Below, piece by piece: positions 1 through 12,275 of a stretch of 64,000 nt of DNA. The position numbers were made by a program, and so were the translations under genes. The notes under the pieces were generated by a model that saw only the letters and a list, made by a program, of their open reading frames with translations, did not search any database and was not told where the DNA came from. Source of the stretch: Saccharina japonica (taxonomy: Eukaryota; Sar; Phaeophyceae; Laminariales; Laminariaceae); the NCBI GenBank assembly GCA_008828725.1, contig MEHQ01001158.1, positions 531,054 to 595,053 of the forward strand, read 5' to 3'. Numbering within the stretch: position 1 is the stretch's first letter; the number at the start of each line of letters is the position of its first letter.

Positions 1-992
1 ATCTTTCACAGGAAAACATGGAACAGGGGGGCGCTCGCCCGAAAAAAAATATGTTACCACTATGTCTGGAAATATAAAGACCAATTGGTTACACATAGCA
101 ATACCCATGCGGTCCTTGAACTGCCGGGCATAGTGGCAGATGTTAGTACATATCACACCGGTATGATTTATCAATCCCGAGATGCTGCTGTAGTAATAGG
201 TAATGTCCGTTCAGAACCGCCCAGTGGAGAGAAAAGGGGCAGCTTTTTCGCACGAGCATGAATGATCTCTCGAACTTCTAAAAAAAATAGCATTACGTAC
301 AAATATATCATCGTATATACATAATGTTTGCTATTCACATGAACGCAGAGAGAGCTCTTGGGGGACTTGAGCCAGAAAAAAAAGTCACATAAAAAAAATG
401 GCGGCTACAGCATGTGTCACACGATTCATCCCGGGATGCTGTGTTAGACTATTAATAGGCGATGGTACTTTTACTACTTGAAGTAAATAATGTGTCCAAA
501 CTTCAATGCAAGGAGTTGGTATGACTCGAATATATATGAATGTATCTCGTTCTACTTCTCCTATAAAAAAATCCCGTAACATCACACAAAGTCTACACGT
601 ATACGAGTAGTCTACTGGTGCTATTTTGCTTTGAGCTCTTGGCAATAATGTTTTGCTCTTCCCATGACGTCGCCCTTGAGCTCACATCTCGAACTTCTAT
701 GATATATACGTATACTCCAACGCCAGGTTTACTGATGTACTCCCGTAAAACCAAGTAAATAAATTAAAAGCAACGAAATGTATACATTGACGCATTTACT
801 GGTTTACAGTTATGCTCTAACCTCTAGCCTCGTTCTTCGCGAGTATCGTAAGTCGGATAAGCCCGGGGTCTCTTAGCACGGTGGCCCTCTCTTCCCCTCT
901 CTGCTGTATACGGTACAGCAGTAAGCGCCTTAGTTTGTGTACGTTTAAGGCGCTAAGAGGTCAGTACATAATTACCGGTATACAGAGTAGTA

Positions 993-1151
993 GTGGTCCC
1001 TGTATAGTGCCGGTATGCGCCAGCCAACAATACCGGCACTTTAGCGGCAACCGGCACTATTCCGCACACTACCGCACTGGTCAATCCCATATGTGGCAAG
1101 CGATTCCACAGGAACTATAAAAGCGGGCAACCGGCACTACAGAGGGACCAC
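993..1151. mobile_element. GTGGTCCC foldback MITE
   Basis: Inverted ends GTGGTCCCTGTATAGTGCCG and GGCACTACAGAGGGACCAC. Related copies are at about 56512-56707 and, partly, 23436-23510, with a degenerate one near 43385-43530. No coding capacity. Confidence 0.65.
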
Positions 1152-1164
1152 TTCTGTACCCCTT

Positions 1165-1231
1165 TGGACGGAAATGTAAGGACCATCAGGGCATATATAT
1201 GCACGTCAAAAAGTTCCTTACATGTCCGTCC
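1165..1231. mobile_element. Palindromic MITE (GTAAGGACC type), second copy
   Basis: GGACGGAAATGTAAGGACC faces CCTTACATGTCCGTCC across a loop of about 30 bp. It is the same family as 38009-38073. Confidence 0.55.
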
Positions 1232-1604
1232 ACAGCGATAGACTTACTGGTAAGTCCAAGTCCAAGCCTACAGCAGGAATATGACTACCGTAACACTTTA
1301 CATGGCACGGCCCCAGGAAGGAATTTCGCAACAGGTTATCTCCACCACAAGGAAATCACACGCAACCAGGATGGCGACTGGTGTGGAAAGGTCTCTCGCC
1401 GAGACTTTTCCATGTAGACGCATTGCTCGGCGTTTGCACCTCACAACATGTCTATTGTCGACAAAATCAGCTTAAAAATAGCACAGTCGCCCGAGGGGAT
1501 GTGTTATCTTACTAATAGTATACTGTTAATAATAGTATCCCCCGTGATAAGGTATCAATAGATACATCTAATCGTAACACTTAAGATAACAACACTCCCT
1601 GGGA

Positions 1605-1735
1605 CGATGTTATGTTATGGCGTTATGATGTTATGCTATGTTATGATATTATGTCACGTTATGTTATGATATGTTATGTTATGATGTTGTGCTATGTTAT
1701 GATGTTATACTATGTTATGATGTTATGTTATGATC
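1605..1735. repeat. ATGTTATG microsatellite-like array
   Basis: Irregular tandem ATGTTATGTTATGATGTT units. The open frame across it is an artefact. Confidence 0.7.
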
Positions 1736-1934
1736 AGGTTTTCTCGTCAACAAGGGAAATCACAAGCAACCAGGACGGTGGCTTTGGAAAGGTCTATCGT
1801 CGAGGCCTTTCCATAGACGCATCGCTTTTATGTTTGCACTCTCCCCGTTCCCGATGAGACCAGCTTAAAATTAGCACATTCGCCTAAGGGGGTGTGTTAT
1901 ACATTTGATCACCCCCTGGTGGTACAGTATCATG

Positions 1935-2110
1935 CCTATGAAAGCGTGAGAGCGTGAGTGAGCAAAATCCAATGAAAATCGACGAGCAGTGGGAATGCAA
2001 CCTGACCCTATTTTATGCGCGATAAATATGAAGGCATGTCTATAATGTCTATACTGGGGGGGGGGAGAAGGGAAGACACCTGTCACCACGGCTTTTGCCC
2101 AGAAGGCTGC
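1935..2110 (+). repeat. SINE-related repeat, second type
   Basis: Copy of the repeat at 11325-11520: GAGCGTGAGTGAGCAAAAT, GAAGGCATGTCTATA, a G-run, then GACACCTGTCACCACGGC. Confidence 0.5.
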
Positions 2111-2934
2111 TGACTGCTGACAGTAAAACTTCTTGCAGTCAGCACGTAATACTACGTAATATTTTTTAGTGCGGCTTGAAAGCAAAAGTGCGGGGGGGGG
2201 GGGAAGAGCACAAAAAAAGTGCCGGAAAGTGTACGGCAACGTGTGAGAGCCACTACAAGCAGTTCTGCACGTACCAGGTGTATTACTTGCTGTAATATAC
2301 CGATCATACCGGTGTGGTATGTAAGTAAAGAAAATGCTACAGGCTGCACTTTCCTAGACTACTGCTTCACGAGTGCCATCATTGTTATCTGCACGTTACC
2401 CGTTCTTGCTTTTCACAACCCCCACTTTCCGCCCCCGCCTCTTTCTTTTCCTGCCTTTTTTTGTTCCCCCGCCCTCTTTAGTTTCTCTCTCCGGAAGCGT
2501 CAAATGTCAAATTGCGCGGCGCTGCCTCTCGCCACTTGCTCGTACCATCAAAACCACCATTTATACTGTAAATCTTACAGCAGGAAACGCACAAATTATA
2601 GTACCCGGTACACAAATGCCCCCACCGCCCGTACAACACCACAACAAGGTGCCCAAATAAATGTACTTTATGTACGGTGTACCCATTTTAAGACCACCCC
2701 GTGCCAAGCCCAAAAACGTGGTCTTATCTCTACTATGGTATTATATTTTACTATTGACCATACTGATTCCGAGTAGTTTTCTTCCTCGTGGCAAGCCGAC
2801 TTAGCTGGTCTTATCTCTAAAATGGTATTAAACCGGATGGTCTTAAACCGGAATGGTCTTAAAAAGGGTACACAACTGTTGCATGTGTCAATATCACCAT
2901 CTTCACGTTGTGACCCGTGGAAGGCTTGCCACGG

Positions 2935-3268
2935 GAGGCAAGGCAAGGCAAGGCAAGACAAGGCAAGGCAAAGCAAGGCAAAGCAAGGCAAAGCAAGGCG
3001 AAGCAAGGCAAAGCAAGGCAAAGCAAGGCAAAGCAAGGCAAAACAAGGCAAAGCAAGGCAGAGCAAGGCAAAGACAGGCAAAGACAGGCAAAGACAGGCA
3101 AAGCGCTGGCAAAGCAAGGCAAAGCAAGGCCAAACAAGGCAAAGCAAGGCCAAGCAAGGCACAGCAAGGCAAAGCAAGGCAAAGCAAGGCCAAGCAAGGC
3201 CAAGCAAAGGCCAAGCAAGGCCAAGCAAGGTCAAGCAAGGAAAAGCAAGGCAAAGCAAGGCAAAGCAA
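2935..3268. repeat. AAGCAAGGCA minisatellite
   Basis: About 330 bp of 10-bp AAGCAAGGCA units with drift to AAGACAGGCA and AAGCAAGGCC. Open frames of 120-260 codons on both strands come from this array because the unit lacks stop codons. Confidence 0.85.
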
Positions 3269-4830
3269 AACCTATCGTATCCTCCAATACGCGACAAACT
3301 TAAAAACAACGACCGTACTCTTGTGGACAGCATGATAACACCGGTACTCTTAGAAAAAAAAATGATAACCCAGAGTGTTGTACCTGGTAGTTTTTGTAGT
3401 GCAAGCATGCTCGAAACGTACGCCAGTACCTGGAATATTATCTCGCATAACATCTACTACCAGTGCAGCAGTTAACACAAATGCGTAAATACTCCAACAC
3501 AGCATTACAGCATTACAGGAGCAGCAGCGCGAAAGCTTACGAACGCACAAGGGCTGTACCAGGACGTACGTGGAGGTCTCGCATACGTACAAAAATACTT
3601 CTCGTACAACTACTACTCTGTAGCTGAAGATAACAAAAGAGACGAAGGTACAGCAGGCAGAAGGGAGTACATATCTCTGACTAAAACAGAGATAACCTGG
3701 GCACAGCAGGGGCGGCACCAGGCACTATATACCAGAAACAACAAAAGAAACGAAGTCGTGAACAAAACGCAAATACAAGGCCTCTACACTAATTCTCGTA
3801 AGACAGCAGTCTTCGTCGCAAAAATAGAAATCACCAGGGCGGCATCCGGTATCAGGTATATACGAGTATGTATAATATAACACATGTACCTGTGGTACCA
3901 GGTATATAACAAACTTGAACGCAAGCAATAGACCTCTAGGACTCGTATACCGTATACTGTAATCAAGATAATATAACATCCGTCTACTGTAAACAAGACA
4001 ATACGATCCGTATACTGTTATCAAGATAATACGATCCGCATACTGTCATCAAGATAACAAAAACCCGTGTACTGTAATCAAGATAATAAGACAACACAAG
4101 GACGGATTTCCTAGGCAACTTTCTCCCAAGCAAAGGGGGCCACGCACGCGCAAACGGAAATGGCGACCTCCATAAACGCATCTGTCGGCGTTTGCGCCAT
4201 TGTCGAAAAATTAATATTTGAAGTTCGTCCGAGGGGGTGTGTTATCTCATCACCCGGGTGTGATACGGCGGAATACAGCACTATTCACAGCGTCGTACAG
4301 TACAGGACACCTATAATATTAAGAAGCAGGCCAATAAGAAAGCCAGGCTGAAATTTAGAGGAAAATAAGAAGTTCGGGATTCGTTATCTCGAAATTAGTG
4401 TCGTATCACTTCTCTCTCGAATAAGAAACTCAGCCCGGACTATATTTCCTGTTTCTTACTACAGTAGGTGTCCTGCACTGCTGTATTAGATACCCCTGGT
4501 GAATGGCGAGAGACAAAGACCAGCAGCGGGTACCATACAGTAGACAAAACCATTCAACAGCAACCCCTTCCTTTCGGGACTGCACCCACCCTTTTGGAAC
4601 AAACTACTTGAAAAAAGACTGCAATACATTTCGCGGTACTAGACCTAACATACCTGGTATCAAGTAACCCTACGAGAACGATCATGCGGGAAAACCATTG
4701 CAGAAAGGGAAGCACAGCAAAATGGAGGTCGCGGTTTAAGAGCTATATCGGTTCGGCGTATATCAATGTTAAGAACGAAAAAAAACGCACACAGTTTTTC
4801 AAGTAAGAAACCTAGACTAAAGAGACCCAC

Positions 4831-5061
4831 CTCGGGTCCGTTAGACCGGGGCAAAAGCGATCCCTTCGCCGGCGAGCTGTGCGCGCTACCCCCCCCTCGC
4901 CCGGCCCTGGAGCCACCCTTTCCAAGCGCCGGCGGGGTTAAAGACCGGCTACCCTCGCGCGAACCCCACCCACGGCTACCGCCACCGCCACCGCTGCTCC
5001 TGCGGAAGATGCCGGAGGAGTCTTCCTCCTCGAGGGTGCCACCAAAAGCCCCGCCCTGCCC
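4831..5061 (-). CDS. Orphan exon, glycine/serine-rich protein
   Basis: A 77-codon phase 0-0 frame between a CTGTCAG acceptor and a GAG/GTGGGT donor. It encodes Gly/Ser-rich sequence with an acidic patch and a basic-hydrophobic motif (LEEEDSSGIFRRSS). No domain is recognised. It is the only strongly GC-rich block in the first 5.9 kb and is bracketed by two copies of a repeat of about 60 bp (4684-4747 and 5122-5196). It may be an exon of the gene that owns 16466-16714, or a captured fragment. Confidence 0.38.
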
Positions 5062-5946
5062 CTGACAGCGCCTACTGCTGCTGACGCCGCCACTGCTGCT
5101 GCTGTGCGGCTCCGTTCTGTCGTGCGGCAAAAAAACATTTGCAGAAAAAGGAGGGTACATCAGTGGGGGGGGGTCGTGGTTTAAGAGCAATCGGCGGTGG
5201 ATTTTTAGACCTGCTAGCACATTTTTTTGGGGACAAGTCAGTTGAAATTAGTGTGGAATGTGTTTGCGTATGTAAAAGTATATAATAAGGGCTGGTTCAA
5301 GAGAAGGTCACATAGGGCCGGTAGACCCCTCTTAAATCGTGACTCCCCACTGTATAGAGGTGTGTCGACACAATCGACGACTAAGGCGGGAGGTGGTGGG
5401 TGGTGGGGTCGCGGTGCCTATCACTAGGAGGCGGGAGACAGCTCGGACACGGGAAGGGATGCCCCTAGCGGCGCGGCAAGTCGAGGCGTGGTAGGGCACC
5501 CACCCCACCTCGTCGAACACCAACACCGCGGAGCAAAATTTCCAAGGAACAACATACAATACGGATATATACACGCTCGAATTTGACTTAAATCATACGC
5601 TACGCGGCAGTGCCGCCGAGCGGATGTTGAAGACAGAAAATTGCCCGAGTTACCGGTACCACTGGCCGTAAATATAGGGTCCATTTGATGTTCATGTCAT
5701 AATCTAAACGGGGACTATATTCACGGCCAGAGGGTATCGGTTAAAGCTTTAACTCCTTCGAGTTGAGTTGAGGTACCAAGTGAAAACAAAAGTGGAAACA
5801 AAAGGACGATAATGTACCGCTTTGTAGGGAAATATATATAAGGAACTTTTAGGCCTTAACACGAATACGAAAACGTCCTTACATTTCCGACCGGGGTGGT
5901 ATACTATGTGATATCAATAGCTAAAGCTGTAAAGACAAGGGGCTAA

Positions 5947-6171
5947 AAGAGCGAGCGATCTACCGGTGATCACAAGAACAAGGATGAGAATAACAACACG
6001 GGGTTCGACGCGGTTCCCCTTTGGCTCGATGCCGCCCGCCCTACCGCCACAGCAGCTGCGAAGAAAGCCTCCATCCCTCCCACCAAAGCTTCCAAGGGCA
6101 AGAGCGAGAGGAACCACACACGCTCGGTTGCTGAAACATCCACACGCTATGCACAGCGGCAGCAACTATGA
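5947..6171 (+). CDS. Weak candidate exon, alanine/lysine-rich
   Basis: A 74-codon open frame without ATG, ending at TGA 6169. The peptide contains FDAVPLWLDAARPTATAAAK and then a Lys/Ser-rich part (KASIPPTKASKGKSERN). Composition looks coding and the local GC is above that of the neighbours, but the splice sites are poor and no family is recognised. Confidence 0.25.
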   Translation, partial: KSERSTGDHKNKDENNNTGFDAVPLWLDAARPTATAAAKKASIPPTKASKGKSERNHTRSVAETSTRYAQRQQL

Positions 6172-8541
6172 AGATAAAGATGACCATCTCGATGGTGACT
6201 GGTGGTGACGATAATTGATGAGAATGATGATGATGACCAGAATGAGAACGATGAGTTTAAAAATGATGATGATGCGGAAGGAAAGCTGGTGGGGGGGGGG
6301 GGGGGGCAAACAATTTCTCAGAAGGAACCGGCCCGGAGAAGGGGGAGAAAAATAAAATAAAAAAGAAGGATATGTTGACTATGGAGTCCATCAACTCATC
6401 AATATATCACCAATAACTGCTGTACTCCATTATTGAGCCTTTCGTACTAAACTACGAATATATACCAGATATTCGTACCAAGGTATCCATTTACCAAGTA
6501 CTATTTACTCGGTACCTATATACCAGGTAAAACACTAGAGCTGTAAATAATAGGCTACGAGTACTTTTAAGTATGTAACACGCACGACTTTCTTCATAAT
6601 GGGGGGGAGGTGAAAACGACGTGGGAATGTGTATGGAAAAAAAATGCGCCCCTGGGTTTTGATAAACCGGGCTTGGAAATTCGGCCCAGGGGGTGTTATC
6701 TTGATGACAGTAGTACGGTACCCTACAGAGGCTACTTGGCTTACTCACACGCCCCGCCATCATACGAGAATAAGAGTATGCAACAAGTGCCACAAAAACA
6801 CCGACGACAATGACGCCAGCAGTAGCAGCAGCAGTAGCAGCAATAGCAGTAGTAGCGTAGTAGCAGCAGCGATAGTAGCCACAGCAATACAAATTTCGTA
6901 GCAGTACATCAATAGCAGTGATTCCAATCAACATGAAGGAGTGGTTCCGATCGATAGCGTTGATTCGGATCAATAGCATCGGTTCCGATCAATAGCATTG
7001 CTTCGGATCAATAGCATTGATTCGGATCAAGAGCGTTGATTCGCGGCGGGAAGACGGAGGGAGCGACGAAAACCCTGGTCTCTTCTGGCAGCTGCTGCTA
7101 CTGCTACTGCTGCTGTGGTGCCGAAAATACGAAAGTATCGTTAAGCAGCGCCACCTCCCTTACTCGTATCGCTAAAAAACTTCACGACTTCACGATACGT
7201 ACACACATCTGGCAAAATATCCCATACCACATATATGAATATGTATCATACAGATCGCGTTACTCAAGATACCTGATAGTTGGCTTGGCACCTGTGATAT
7301 GAAAATTGGACTTCTTATGTTCTTAATCGTCTTTGCGAGTAGTCTTTTGTCGATCGTGGCCGGCTGATATGGTGTTCCAACACTTTGAGCGGCATTCTCG
7401 AACGAACCATAATCTCGCGATTCGTGATTTTTCGTGATTTCCCAATACTTGGTGATTTAACAACCCAGAAGGAGTAACACAACGGGTGCCTGCGAGATTG
7501 GGACATGAGGCATGAGACACTTCCACCTTCCGTTGCTCGTATTATACACCAGTATATATACTATACAACACTATATCTGGTATGGTATAATCGGTTAAGA
7601 TCACATATTATACCTGCAGCAGTAGTACGTACCGTACCAAGGTATTCATACACCATAGGGCCGCACTTCTTTTACGTTAACAGCAACACTACTGCTGTGT
7701 ACCAGGCACAGTATATGCAGTACCCATATGCACGTACTGTATACAATGCAACACTAAAAATAACGAGAAAAAAATGCGTGCGAGCTGGTTCAAGCTGTCG
7801 ACACTACAGGCAAGATCTACAGCAGATGGTATGCTGTCTTAAAGTAGATGGTCTACTGTCTTACAGTAGAGGTCTACTACTATTAATACCTGTAGGTCGT
7901 GAGTCGGGAGTCGTGATCTCGTCCGAGGTGTCAAATATTTTATTCCGGAGGACTACTCGTACCGTAGTAATCAAGACCAACCACATACACGCTAAAACCT
8001 CTATATATTCCAGTATTTTTACCAAGCATATTTCGTCCTGACTGCTATATTCCCCCATATTAGAAGAGACAGAAGTGTACCAGGGTATGCCGTTCTTGGG
8101 AGTTACATGCTCAAAACTTGCACACTTGTTGTATTAACTACGTCGTGTATGAGTCCCTATAAAATACTACTGGCTGTTGTACTGCTTGTCAACCCGTTGA
8201 CGAATGGTGCTTGTTTTTTTTTATGCCAGATTTTTGGTGGGTCGCGTATTTTTTGGGGGGGGATGTTTGGGCCCCAAGGAACCCCAAATTCCCAACGATT
8301 TTTTGTTGAGAGACAAGCACCGTTCGTTAACAGGTCGACAGGGGCTCACAGCTCACAGCACACGTGTGCAAAATGTCAGGATCCATCTCTGAAAAACGAG
8401 GTGAATTTTGGGCTTTTGTGAGACAAACATGTGTAATTTGCGTAGGTACTTCCCAGGTAGTAAATATCAAACGTACTTACTGCTGTGTAGTTTCAGTGAA
8501 GGGTCAATTTTGGGCGCTTGTTCTACTTGATATTGAACTTA
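6172..8541. other. Region without recognised gene
   Basis: Simple repeats (GATGATGAT near 6.22 kb, a G-run at 6.29 kb, CAG/TAG runs at 6.81 kb, GGATCAATAGCATTG repeats at 6.97-7.04 kb). Otherwise AT-rich sequence with no supportable gene. Confidence 0.55.
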
Positions 8542-9032
8542 GACCAACTATTACGGGAAATTTATTTTTGGGCCCTCAGAACTGAGTTTTTAGCCAAAAA
8601 TACGCGATTTACTCTGCGGCACGGCCAAAAACACCGATAGACTCGTCAGGATGCTCCCCGTAGTTTTCGTAGAGCTTTCTGACGTACTTTTTCGTTTCTC
8701 CAGGGTCGTAGTTTGACTGTTCGTCCATGTTGCCAGTTCTGAGGACATAATGATTTTTAGCCAAAAATCCTCAAAGATCCATTATTTTTGGCCCCAGTTC
8801 TGACCAACAAGCCTTATTTCTGGAAACTGATTAGTCGTGATTAGTTGCGCCAAAAATCAAAACGAGACCCTAGAAAAACGGAGAACTGCTCCAGAAAGCT
8901 CTCGGAAAACTACGGGGTGGATCTTTAGGAGTGTATCGGTGTTTTTGACTGTCCAACGGAGTAAAACGGGTATATTGGGCCTAGAAATCAGTTCCTGGAG
9001 CCCAAAAATAATGTTTCCCATTATAGTTGGTC
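8542..9032. mobile_element. Foldback MITE A, Harbinger-like (TTA target)
   Basis: Ends are inverted: GACCAACTATTACGGG at 8542 and its complement near 9032. Inside, a second pair of long imperfect arms matches (around GTAGTTTTCGTAGAGCTTTC on the left and its complement about 8880-8925). It is flanked by TTA on both sides (8539-8541 and 9033-9035). A 3-bp TTA target duplication is characteristic of PIF/Harbinger elements. No transposase frame is present, so it is non-autonomous. Confidence 0.75.
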
Positions 9033-9035
9033 TTA

Positions 9036-9825
9036 GGCCGTTTCCTATGCGGTTCGATTTCGAGCTTCAGATTTGTATTTTTCGATCTCAAAAACGAAAG
9101 CACCGTCCTATGCAGTCGGATAATGCAAAATCTGACCGGAAATTTTTCGATTTGAGAATCCGATGACCCAAGTCGTCGGATTGTGGGTGGCCCAAAATCC
9201 GACGACTTGGGTCATCAGATTTTCAAATCGAAAAATGGCATGGTCTCTAAATTCAAGATGTTATCCACGCAGCAAGCAAGCAGCAGCAGCAGCACGATCG
9301 ATGAGCTGGATGGTGACACAGCGACGTTGCTTCGCGCCCGACGCGCAGCCGACGATCGGTGGGCCTCTCCGTCGCCAATCTGCAGTCGGATGGCGCGGGC
9401 TCGGGCCTAGAGACGAAGGGAAGCGCACTCAGCGCGCGCCTCGCCGTACTCGTAGATTTTACAGCAGCAGCAGCAGTACAGTACACAGAGTCGACGCTCG
9501 GATGCTTCGTTGTGTCAAAATACAAAATACCAAGACAGGTCGGCTCGAGCGCACTCGGCGCGTCGCCGCCAGACCAGAGGCAGCCAGCGTGGCTTCGAAC
9601 GCTTGGGTTCTATGCCCAGTACAGCGCACTCGGCGCGTCTCTTCGCGGCGCCAAACCACAACAACAGCAGTTGGTCTTGCCGTTTGCTCAAATATCTGCA
9701 CGTATGATACAACAAATCCGTGTTTTCTCGCATAAGAAGACTGTTTCGATTTTCGAACTAGGTCGCTGAAAAATCGATCAGATCATAATCTGAAGCTCAA
9801 AAATCGAACCGCATAGGAAACGGCC
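9036..9825. mobile_element. Foldback element B, Harbinger-like, with GC-rich interior
   Basis: Terminal arms of about 40 bp: GGCCGTTTCCTATGCGGTTC at 9036 and its complement ending at 9825, flanked by TTA (9033-9035 and 9826-9828). A second internal palindrome lies at about 9136-9240 (CGACGACTTGGGTCAT arms). The middle, about 9250-9690, is clearly more GC-rich, contains a short internal repeat (AGCGCACTCGGCGCGTC, twice) and has overlapping open frames on both strands, as expected of a captured host fragment rather than a transposase. Confidence 0.75.
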
Positions 9826-10794
9826 TTACGCCGTCATTTTTTCGTTCATTTCCGCGAGAAACCATTTGCAGGCGTGTGCCTTCGGGTACTGCTGTCCCTG
9901 GAACCGGCTCATTCAGAAAAAAAAAATGAGAAAAAAAAGTTTTCGTCCGGCGGGCATGGCCATTGTTGACTGTTTTGAAAGCCTGTGGCTGGTGGGGACA
10001 CTGACACATTTTGAGGCGTTTTTGAACCAGCCGTACGTAATTAAATACTATGCATTCGTGCATATCGCACCAGGTATGTATGTATTCATACATACAGCAG
10101 GACATATAAATATGTACATGAGACATGGGGCATGAGTAACAATGTTGCAATTAATGTTGATATTTGTATCTCCCATTACGCGTGTAGATAGCTCGTTGCC
10201 ACACAATCTAGCTCGAGGTCACAAAAAAGCACAAGGAGTCGTCTATACACAGATATCACATCATGCATATCATACATATAATATGACAGTTTAGTAGGAA
10301 AACAGTACCAAACAAAAAGTCAGTCGGGGTACCGGGACGACAGCCAGTTATCATATACATGATTCAATATGTACGGATACTTGTATATACCACCTGTACA
10401 TACTGGTACAGCAGTATTCCACAATCTGGCAACAATTTTTCTACAGCAAAAATCAGACGAGAAATACAAGACCACAAGCACTAACTTTTTTTATGATAGA
10501 AAGGGCTCTTATCAGAAGTATAAAATATCGCGTCAAATATATTCTGATGTACGCGTACCAGTACCGGACCATGTAATGAATAAGGTCGACGATCCCGGTA
10601 CCTTGGTGGGTTGTCCTATTACTACTGTGCCTATTACTACTGTAGTAAAATCGATTACGTGGGTTCAAGTCTCGACATATTTTCAAAAATTAAAAACAAC
10701 AGCTGTGAGATCGAGGATTTAGTCGAAACTCATCTTTGCAAGCTGTGTGTCATATTTCGATCGCGCGTACTACTAACTGTACGGGTATTACGTG

Positions 10795-11130
10795 TCCTCA
10801 TGCAAACCGGTCGCCCCGGTAGGCTAGCAGGTAGCCACGAAGCCTGTTAGCGTCAAGGTCGCAAGTTCGAGCCCCGCCGAGTGCATGTTCGTAGGGACTT
10901 TTTCTTGCAAAAATATCTTGACTAGCGGAAAGCGCGAGAGCGTGAGTTAGCAAAAAATCGATGAAAATCGACGAGCGTTGGGAATGCTGAACCCTCTGCG
11001 CGATAAAAATCAAGGCAAGAACCGTAGTGGGGGAGGAGGGAGAGGAGCCTACTTTGTGACCCCGGATCTGAGTGACGACTAGGGAGGGAGAAAGACGGAA
11101 GTGCGAAGATAATAAATGGGATGGAAAAAA
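10795..11130 (+). mobile_element. tRNA-headed SINE
   Basis: Head with a B-box-like GCAAGTTCGAGCCCC preceded by GGTAGCCACGAAGCC; body with GAGCGTGAGTTAGC, GATGAAAATCGACGAGC and GACCCCGGATCTGAG; tail AAGATAATAAATGGGATGG. The same body recurs at 12243, 24550, 28082 and 40735 (plus) and at 14335 and 54778 (minus). No open frame. Confidence 0.7.
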
Positions 11131-11324
11131 AAAAATGCAGGATGTACATCCTGTTTATGAGGGGAACCAAATCTGAAGCTGCAGAATTCAGGGAGTGAGT
11201 GTGTGTCTATCTGTGAAAAATAAACCGGGGGTTTGCACGTTTGCACGTAACTTTTGCCACATACCTGGTATTCTAATATACATCGTACTCGTGCGCAGGG
11301 ACTTTTTCTTGCATCACAATTGAA

Positions 11325-11520
11325 CAGCGAAAAACGCGAGGGCGTGAGTTAGCAAAATTGAAATTCGATGAAAACCGACGAGCAAGGGGAATGCTGAACC
11401 CCATGCACGATAAAAATATAATAATGAAGGCATGTCTATACCGGGGGGGAGAAGGGACGACACCCGTGATCACGGCTTGTCCACAAAGCCCCTGAGGGTA
11501 AAACCTCCAATGTATGTATA
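11325..11520 (+). repeat. SINE-related repeat, second type
   Basis: Shares GCGTGAGTTAGCAAAAT and GATGAAAACCGACGAGC with the SINE body but continues into GAAGGCATGTCTATACCGG and GACACCCGTGATCACGGC. A second copy is at about 1935-2110. Confidence 0.5.
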
Positions 11521-11804
11521 CCGTATAACACGGAAGAGCACACCCCGGTGCTCTAACATTTTGACTTTTGAAAATAAATATCACCGGGTGTGCTGTTGGG
11601 GGGGGGGGGGGGGCTATCTAACGTACCCCCGGTGATAAGCTACATACACGGGAGCCCCGCAGCTAGAGGGTGTGGTGACTGGGGGTATGATAAAATGGGG
11701 GCGTGCTAACGAGGGGGTATGGTAACGGTGGCAGTGATTGCTAAGGAGCGTTAATAGACTGGGCATGGCGTGATAACAACAGGGTGTGATAGTCAGGGGA
11801 TAGC

Positions 11805-12275
11805 CTACAAATAAAATGATAACAGCAACAAGGGGTGTGATAACAAGGGGTGTGCTATTAATAACATGTCCGAGGCTTTGGTCTGAAACCAACTTGCTTT
11901 TCTATTCCCACGCAATACTGCCAGCGGTGGTAAGGCCCACGCCTGAAACCGGAGATGACAGCAAAGATCCCCGCCTTGCTGCATTGCCGCAAAACGGTTA
12001 CCGGTAGGGCATGAAGTTGCTCTTGCGCTGGAGCAACTTCCGGGTTGGAATGAATTGATGAATTGCTGTTTTGCGCAACAGGCGTCGGAAGCGTTACGCG
12101 CAGCGCAAACGTTTTTTGCCGTAGGCGACAAACCTGTTGGGCATGCATTTCCCACCGTTGGCGGCAAAGATAATTCAAACAACTTTTTTACTTGTGATGG
12201 AGTCGCAAAAAATGTTTTAGGCGTATACAGCCCCGGTAGAGTATCATAGTGGTCAGCTTCAAAGACTACTGGCAT
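11805..12275 (-). CDS. Cysteine-rich open frame of unknown origin
   Basis: 156 codons from ATG 12275. The first few codons lie in the tRNA-like head of an adjacent SINE on the other strand, so the true start is probably further in. The middle part (about residues 27-110) has many cysteines, including ASDACCAKQQF and GGDLCCHLRF, and balanced codons; the last part runs into simple sequence. It resembles nothing I know. It could be an old exon or a transposon-borne frame. Confidence 0.25.
   Translation of the reverse strand: MPVVFEADHYDTLPGLYTPKTFFATPSQVKKLFELSLPPTVGNACPTGLSPTAKNVCAARNASDACCAKQQFINSFQPGSCSSARATSCPTGNRFAAMQQGGDLCCHLRFQAWALPPLAVLRGNRKASWFQTKASDMLLIAHPLLSHPLLLLSFYL

Larger units (their letters stand above)
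1..4830. other. Region without recognised gene
   Basis: Holds the two MITEs near 1.0-1.2 kb, the ATGTTATG array, a SINE-like repeat, the AAGCAAGGCA minisatellite and many TACCAGGTA- and TACAGCAGTA-type words. No exon with good splice sites or protein-like sequence was seen. Confidence 0.6.

Noticed and set aside
2668-3475. Open frames of 120-260 codons on both strands
   Set aside because: They run through the AAGCAAGGCA minisatellite, whose unit has no stop in several frames; the peptides are pure repeats.
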